Origin: Natronomonas salina
GTDB lineage: Archaea; Halobacteriota; Halobacteria; Halobacteriales; Haloarculaceae
Assembly: GCF_013391105.1 (NCBI RefSeq)
Contig: NZ_CP058335.1
Span: forward strand, 1,364,001-1,428,000
Direction: 5' to 3'
DNA: 64,000 bases
The position numbers were made by a program, and so were the translations under genes. Below, one piece after another: positions 61,504-64,000 of the stretch. The stretch's first letter is position 1. The number at the start of each line of letters is the position of its first letter. The notes beneath the pieces were generated by a model. That model was given only the letters and a program-made list of their open reading frames with translations. It was not told the origin of the DNA and did not search any database.

Positions 61504-61620
61504 GTGAGTTGGAAGACAAACATGGTGCAATACGCAGAAAACATGGACGAATTTACACACGATTGCAGGAGTAGTATCGGAGTCGGACGTTCCGCGGTCG
61601 CGAACGGGGTGGTAGCATGA
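61504..61620 (+). CDS. Candidate 38-residue leader peptide of amt
   Basis: GTG 61504 lies about 28 bases after the TATA box at 61471-61480, the position for a leaderless start. The frame runs 38 codons and its TGA overlaps the amt ATG as ATGA, which would couple translation. The peptide has no similarity that I recognise. A second short frame (61490-61573, another phase) also exists, so this is only a candidate. The alternative is a plain 113-base untranslated leader. Confidence 0.35.
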   Translation: MSWKTNMVQYAENMDEFTHDCRSSIGVGRSAVANGVVA

Positions 61621-63353
61621 TCGAGGCGACGCCGCTGCAGGCCGCGGACCTGGGGACGCTCGCCGAGGGGGTCAACTGGTTGTGGATCCTCGTGGTGACG
61701 TTCCTCATCTTCTTCATGCACGCGGGCTTCGCGATGCTGGAGGCCGGACAGGTCCGCGCGAAGAACGTCGCCAACCAGCTGACGAAGAACATGCTGACCT
61801 GGTCGGTCGGCGTCGTCACGTTCTTCCTGCTCGGCGCGGGGATCTCCGGGCTGGTCGGCGTCCTGACCGGACCGGAGACCGGAGCCGGCGCGCTGTCGCA
61901 GTTCGGCGCCGGTAACTTCGGCTGGATCGACTGGCTGTACGGCGCCGTCTTCGCGATGACGATGGCGACCATCGTCTCCGGGGCCGTCGCCGGCCGCGCG
62001 AAGCTCCGCGCGTACGTGACCTACACGTTCCTCGTCGCGGCGGTCATCTACCCGGTCGTCACCGGGCTGACGTGGGCCGGTGGCTTCGTCGCCGAACTCG
62101 GCTTCCACGACTTCGCGGGCGGCATGATCGTCCACGGCGTCGGGGGCATCGCCGGCCTGACGGCCGCCTACGTCCTCGGCCCGCGCATCGGCCGGTTCAA
62201 CGAGGACGGCTCGGCGAACGTCATCCCCGGTCACTCGATGACCTTCGCCGTCCTCGGGACGCTCGTGCTCTGCTTCGGCTGGTACGGGTTCAACGTCGGG
62301 ACGGCCGTCCCGGTGTTCGCGGTCAACGAGGCCGGCGAGTTCGTCGGCCTCGGCGGCGGCTGGGAGGTCGTCGGACGCGTCGGACTGAACACGACCCTCG
62401 GCATGGCGATGGGCGCCGTCGGCGCCGGACTCGTCGCCCTCGCCCGCACGGGCAAGGTCGACACGCTGTACGTCGCCAACGGCATGCTCGCCGGGCTCGT
62501 CGGCGTGACCGGCACCGCCGACGTCATCACCCCGATGGGCGGCATCGGCCTCGGCTTCCTCGCCGGCGCCCAGCTGCCCGTCGTCTTCGAGTTCGTCGAG
62601 AAGCGCCTGAAGATCGACGACGTCTGCGCGGTGTTCCCGGTCCACGGGAGCGCCGGGGTCCTGGGCGTCGTCCTCTACCCGCTGTGGTCGACGAGCGGGA
62701 CCGCCATCGGCGCCGGGCTCGTCCCGGAGGGCATCCTCAGCATCGAGGCGTCGATGTTCGTCCCGCAGATCGCCGGCGCGGCGATCATCACGCTGTGGAC
62801 GGTGCTCGCGACCCTCGTCGTCTGGGGGCTGTTCAAGGCCGTCGGTCAGGCCCGCGTCACCCCCGACCACGAGCGCGAGGGCCTCGACATCTCCGAGCAC
62901 GGCACCGACACCTACCCCGAGTTCGGTGCCGGCGACTCGGTCGCCACCGACGGCGGGTTCACCGAGCGGAACGGCATCGTCCGCCCCGACGGCGGCCAGC
63001 CGAACGACGGCGGCATCAAGATGGTCATGGCGTTCGTCCGCCCGGACAAGCTCTCCGACATCAAGGAGGGCCTCGCCGAGGTCGGCGCCCCGTCGCTGAC
63101 GGTCACCAACGTCTCCGGCCGCGGCAGCCAGCCCGCCAAGAAGGGCCAGTGGCGCGGCGAGGAGTACAGCGTCGACCTCCACCAGAAGGTGAAGATCGAG
63201 TGCGTCGTCGCCGACATCCCGGCCGCGGACGTCGCGGAGGCCATCCGCGACTCCGGGAAGACGGGCGAGCCGGGCGACGGCAAGGTGTTCGTCATCCCGG
63301 TCGAACAGGCCTACCAGATCCGCACCGGCGAGGTCGGCACCAGCGCGGTGTGA
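61617..63353 (+). CDS. amt: Ammonium transporter fused to a PII (GlnK-type) domain
   Basis: A 578-residue protein. Residues 1-415 are an Amt channel with eleven helices. The twin histidines of the ammonium path are present in [14 protein letters not shown] and [12 protein letters not shown]. After a linker of about 45 residues, residues 466-578 form a complete PII domain: [20 protein letters not shown], a T-loop ending [16 protein letters not shown] with the Tyr51 equivalent, a Walker-like [14 protein letters not shown] and [11 protein letters not shown] proteins normally block Amt as separate subunits; here the regulator is tethered. A regulator gene follows one base after the stop. Confidence 0.95.
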   Translation: MIEATPLQAADLGTLAEGVNWLWILVVTFLIFFMHAGFAMLEAGQVRAKNVANQLTKNMLTWSVGVVTFFLLGAGISGLVGVLTGPETGAGALSQFGAGNFGWIDWLYGAVFAMTMATIVSGAVAGRAKLRAYVTYTFLVAAVIYPVVTGLTWAGGFVAELGFHDFAGGMIVHGVGGIAGLTAAYVLGPRIGRFNEDGSANVIPGHSMTFAVLGTLVLCFGWYGFNVGTAVPVFAVNEAGEFVGLGGGWEVVGRVGLNTTLGMAMGAVGAGLVALARTGKVDTLYVANGMLAGLVGVTGTADVITPMGGIGLGFLAGAQLPVVFEFVEKRLKIDDVCAVFPVHGSAGVLGVVLYPLWSTSGTAIGAGLVPEGILSIEASMFVPQIAGAAIITLWTVLATLVVWGLFKAVGQARVTPDHEREGLDISEHGTDTYPEFGAGDSVATDGGFTERNGIVRPDGGQPNDGGIKMVMAFVRPDKLSDIKEGLAEVGAPSLTVTNVSGRGSQPAKKGQWRGEEYSVDLHQKVKIECVVADIPAADVAEAIRDSGKTGEPGDGKVFVIPVEQAYQIRTGEVGTSAV

Positions 63354-63354
63354 C

Positions 63355-63801
63355 GTGACCGAGTCGCTCGACAGGCAGATCGTCGCGGCGCTCTGTCGGG
63401 ACGGCCGCACCGACGTCCGGTCGCTCGCCGAGGGGACCGACGCGGTCGCGACGACGGTTCAGAAACACCTGCGGGCGCTCGAATCCGACGGCGTCATCGA
63501 GGGCTACGCCGCCCGGCTGGACTACGGCCGGCTCGGCTACGAGACGGCCGTCGTCGAACTGGCCGTCGAACTCGAGGCGGTCGACGACGTGGTGACGCGG
63601 CTCGGCGACCGACGCGAGTTCGTCACCGTCTACCAGACGACAGGCGAGTTCACCGTCTTCGCCGTCGGCAAGTTCGAATCCGAGGCGGCCGTCGCCGACT
63701 GCCTGCGCGATCTGCACGACGACCCCGACGTCGACTCGGTGCGGCTGAACGCGGTCTCGTCGGTCGTCCGCGAGGGCGGCTCGCCCCTCCTGGGCGACTG
63801 A
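63355..63801 (+). CDS. Lrp/AsnC-family transcriptional regulator
   Basis: A 148-residue protein starting at GTG 63355, one base after the amt-PII stop, so the two form an operon. The N-terminal wHTH is LDRQIVAALCRDGRTDVRSL with AVATTVQKHLRALESDGVIE as the recognition part. The C-terminal RAM/ligand-binding domain has AVVELAVELEAVDDVVTRLG and FTVFAVGKFESEAAVADCLR. It is probably a sensor of an amino acid or 2-oxo acid that adjusts nitrogen genes, perhaps the amt operon itself. It is typical in length. Confidence 0.92.
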   Translation: MTESLDRQIVAALCRDGRTDVRSLAEGTDAVATTVQKHLRALESDGVIEGYAARLDYGRLGYETAVVELAVELEAVDDVVTRLGDRREFVTVYQTTGEFTVFAVGKFESEAAVADCLRDLHDDPDVDSVRLNAVSSVVREGGSPLLGD

Positions 63802-64000
63802 CCACGCGTGCGGCCGTGGGGACGCGCGTGGGGATGCACGCCAGGCCGCTTCGAACGCGGCCACTTCTTTTCTCGCGACGAAGTGAGACCATAGCAACTA
63901 CGGTACCTACGCGATGCTGCGGTGGGGCTCCGGAGACGTACTCGTCCGAGCCGAATATCGGGACATTCCACGACCGTTATAGCGAGCCTCGAGATCGCCA

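Noticed and set aside
63802-64000. Possible gene at the right edge
   Set aside because: The last 199 bases show no frame with haloarchaeal-like protein features; only an AT-richer stretch around 63866-63910 that could be a promoter for something beyond the window.

Overview
The window is a very GC-rich (roughly 70 percent) archaeal chromosome segment from a halophilic archaeon (class Halobacteria). The evidence is the strongly acidic predicted proteins, a haloarchaeal-type A-type ATP synthase operon, aRF1, eIF1A, TYW1, CTP-type riboflavin kinase, HalX and HTH_10 regulators, a Tat secretion bias, and TATA boxes placed for leaderless or short-leader transcripts. Almost everything is ordinary chromosomal core. 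There is no prophage, IS element, CRISPR array or clear genomic island.

Layout. 0-9.5 kb: small haloarchaeal conserved genes, a RuvC-fold protein, a hexapeptide acyltransferase, an arylsulfotransferase-like propeller, tRNA-Gly(CCC), nadE, a C2H2/membrane protein, a crotonase and tRNA-Thr(GGU). 9.8-19.4 kb: a DUF389 membrane protein, an HTH_10 regulator divergent from an R2lox-type oxidase, the glyoxylate-shunt pair aceA-aceB, and a 756-residue HemQ/Cld-ABM fusion with three related middle modules. 19.4-27.4 kb: a site-2 protease, a winged-helix gene, etfB-etfA, a membrane-anchored wHTH protein divergent from a secreted protein and a pilin-like protein, and a quinone-methyltransferase-like enzyme. 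27.6-38.4 kb: the atpHIKECFAB-D operon, with an HTTM membrane protein between atpB and atpD and a decayed copy of the atpI 3' end in front of atpK. 38.5-46.8 kb: aRF1, argS, twy1, a Tat-exported serine protease, and ribK-ribB. 46.8-52.4 kb: an ABC exporter with a lipoprotein, RNase Z, a HalX response regulator and ilvE. 52.5-64 kb: a MaoC-like hydratase, a DUF460 RuvC/coiled-coil protein, an alcohol dehydrogenase, eIF1A, a SWIM-finger protein, a TrmB-like regulator, a DedA protein, hemB, and an Amt-PII fusion followed by an Lrp-type regulator.

How the genes work together. Several groups form short pathways: isocitrate lyase and malate synthase (acetate or fatty-acid growth), EtfBA and a crotonase (fatty-acid oxidation), RibK and RibB (flavin supply), HemB and the HemQ-like fusion (heme), Amt-PII and Lrp (nitrogen), and the ATP synthase.

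The most interesting unexplained signal is in the 350-bp gap upstream of the TrmB-like gene. A TATA box, a 10-bp stem with a 28-nt loop, and a perfect 9-bp hairpin followed by TTTT lie in order on the plus strand. The loop carries a 15-nt segment exactly complementary to the TrmB-like mRNA across its start codon. This looks like a small antisense RNA gene, although a duplicated operator is the main alternative. Other points of note are the atpI remnant, the amplified modules of the HemQ-ABM protein, candidate leader ORFs in front of amt and aceA, and a dispersed hairpin repeat family at gene 3' ends.
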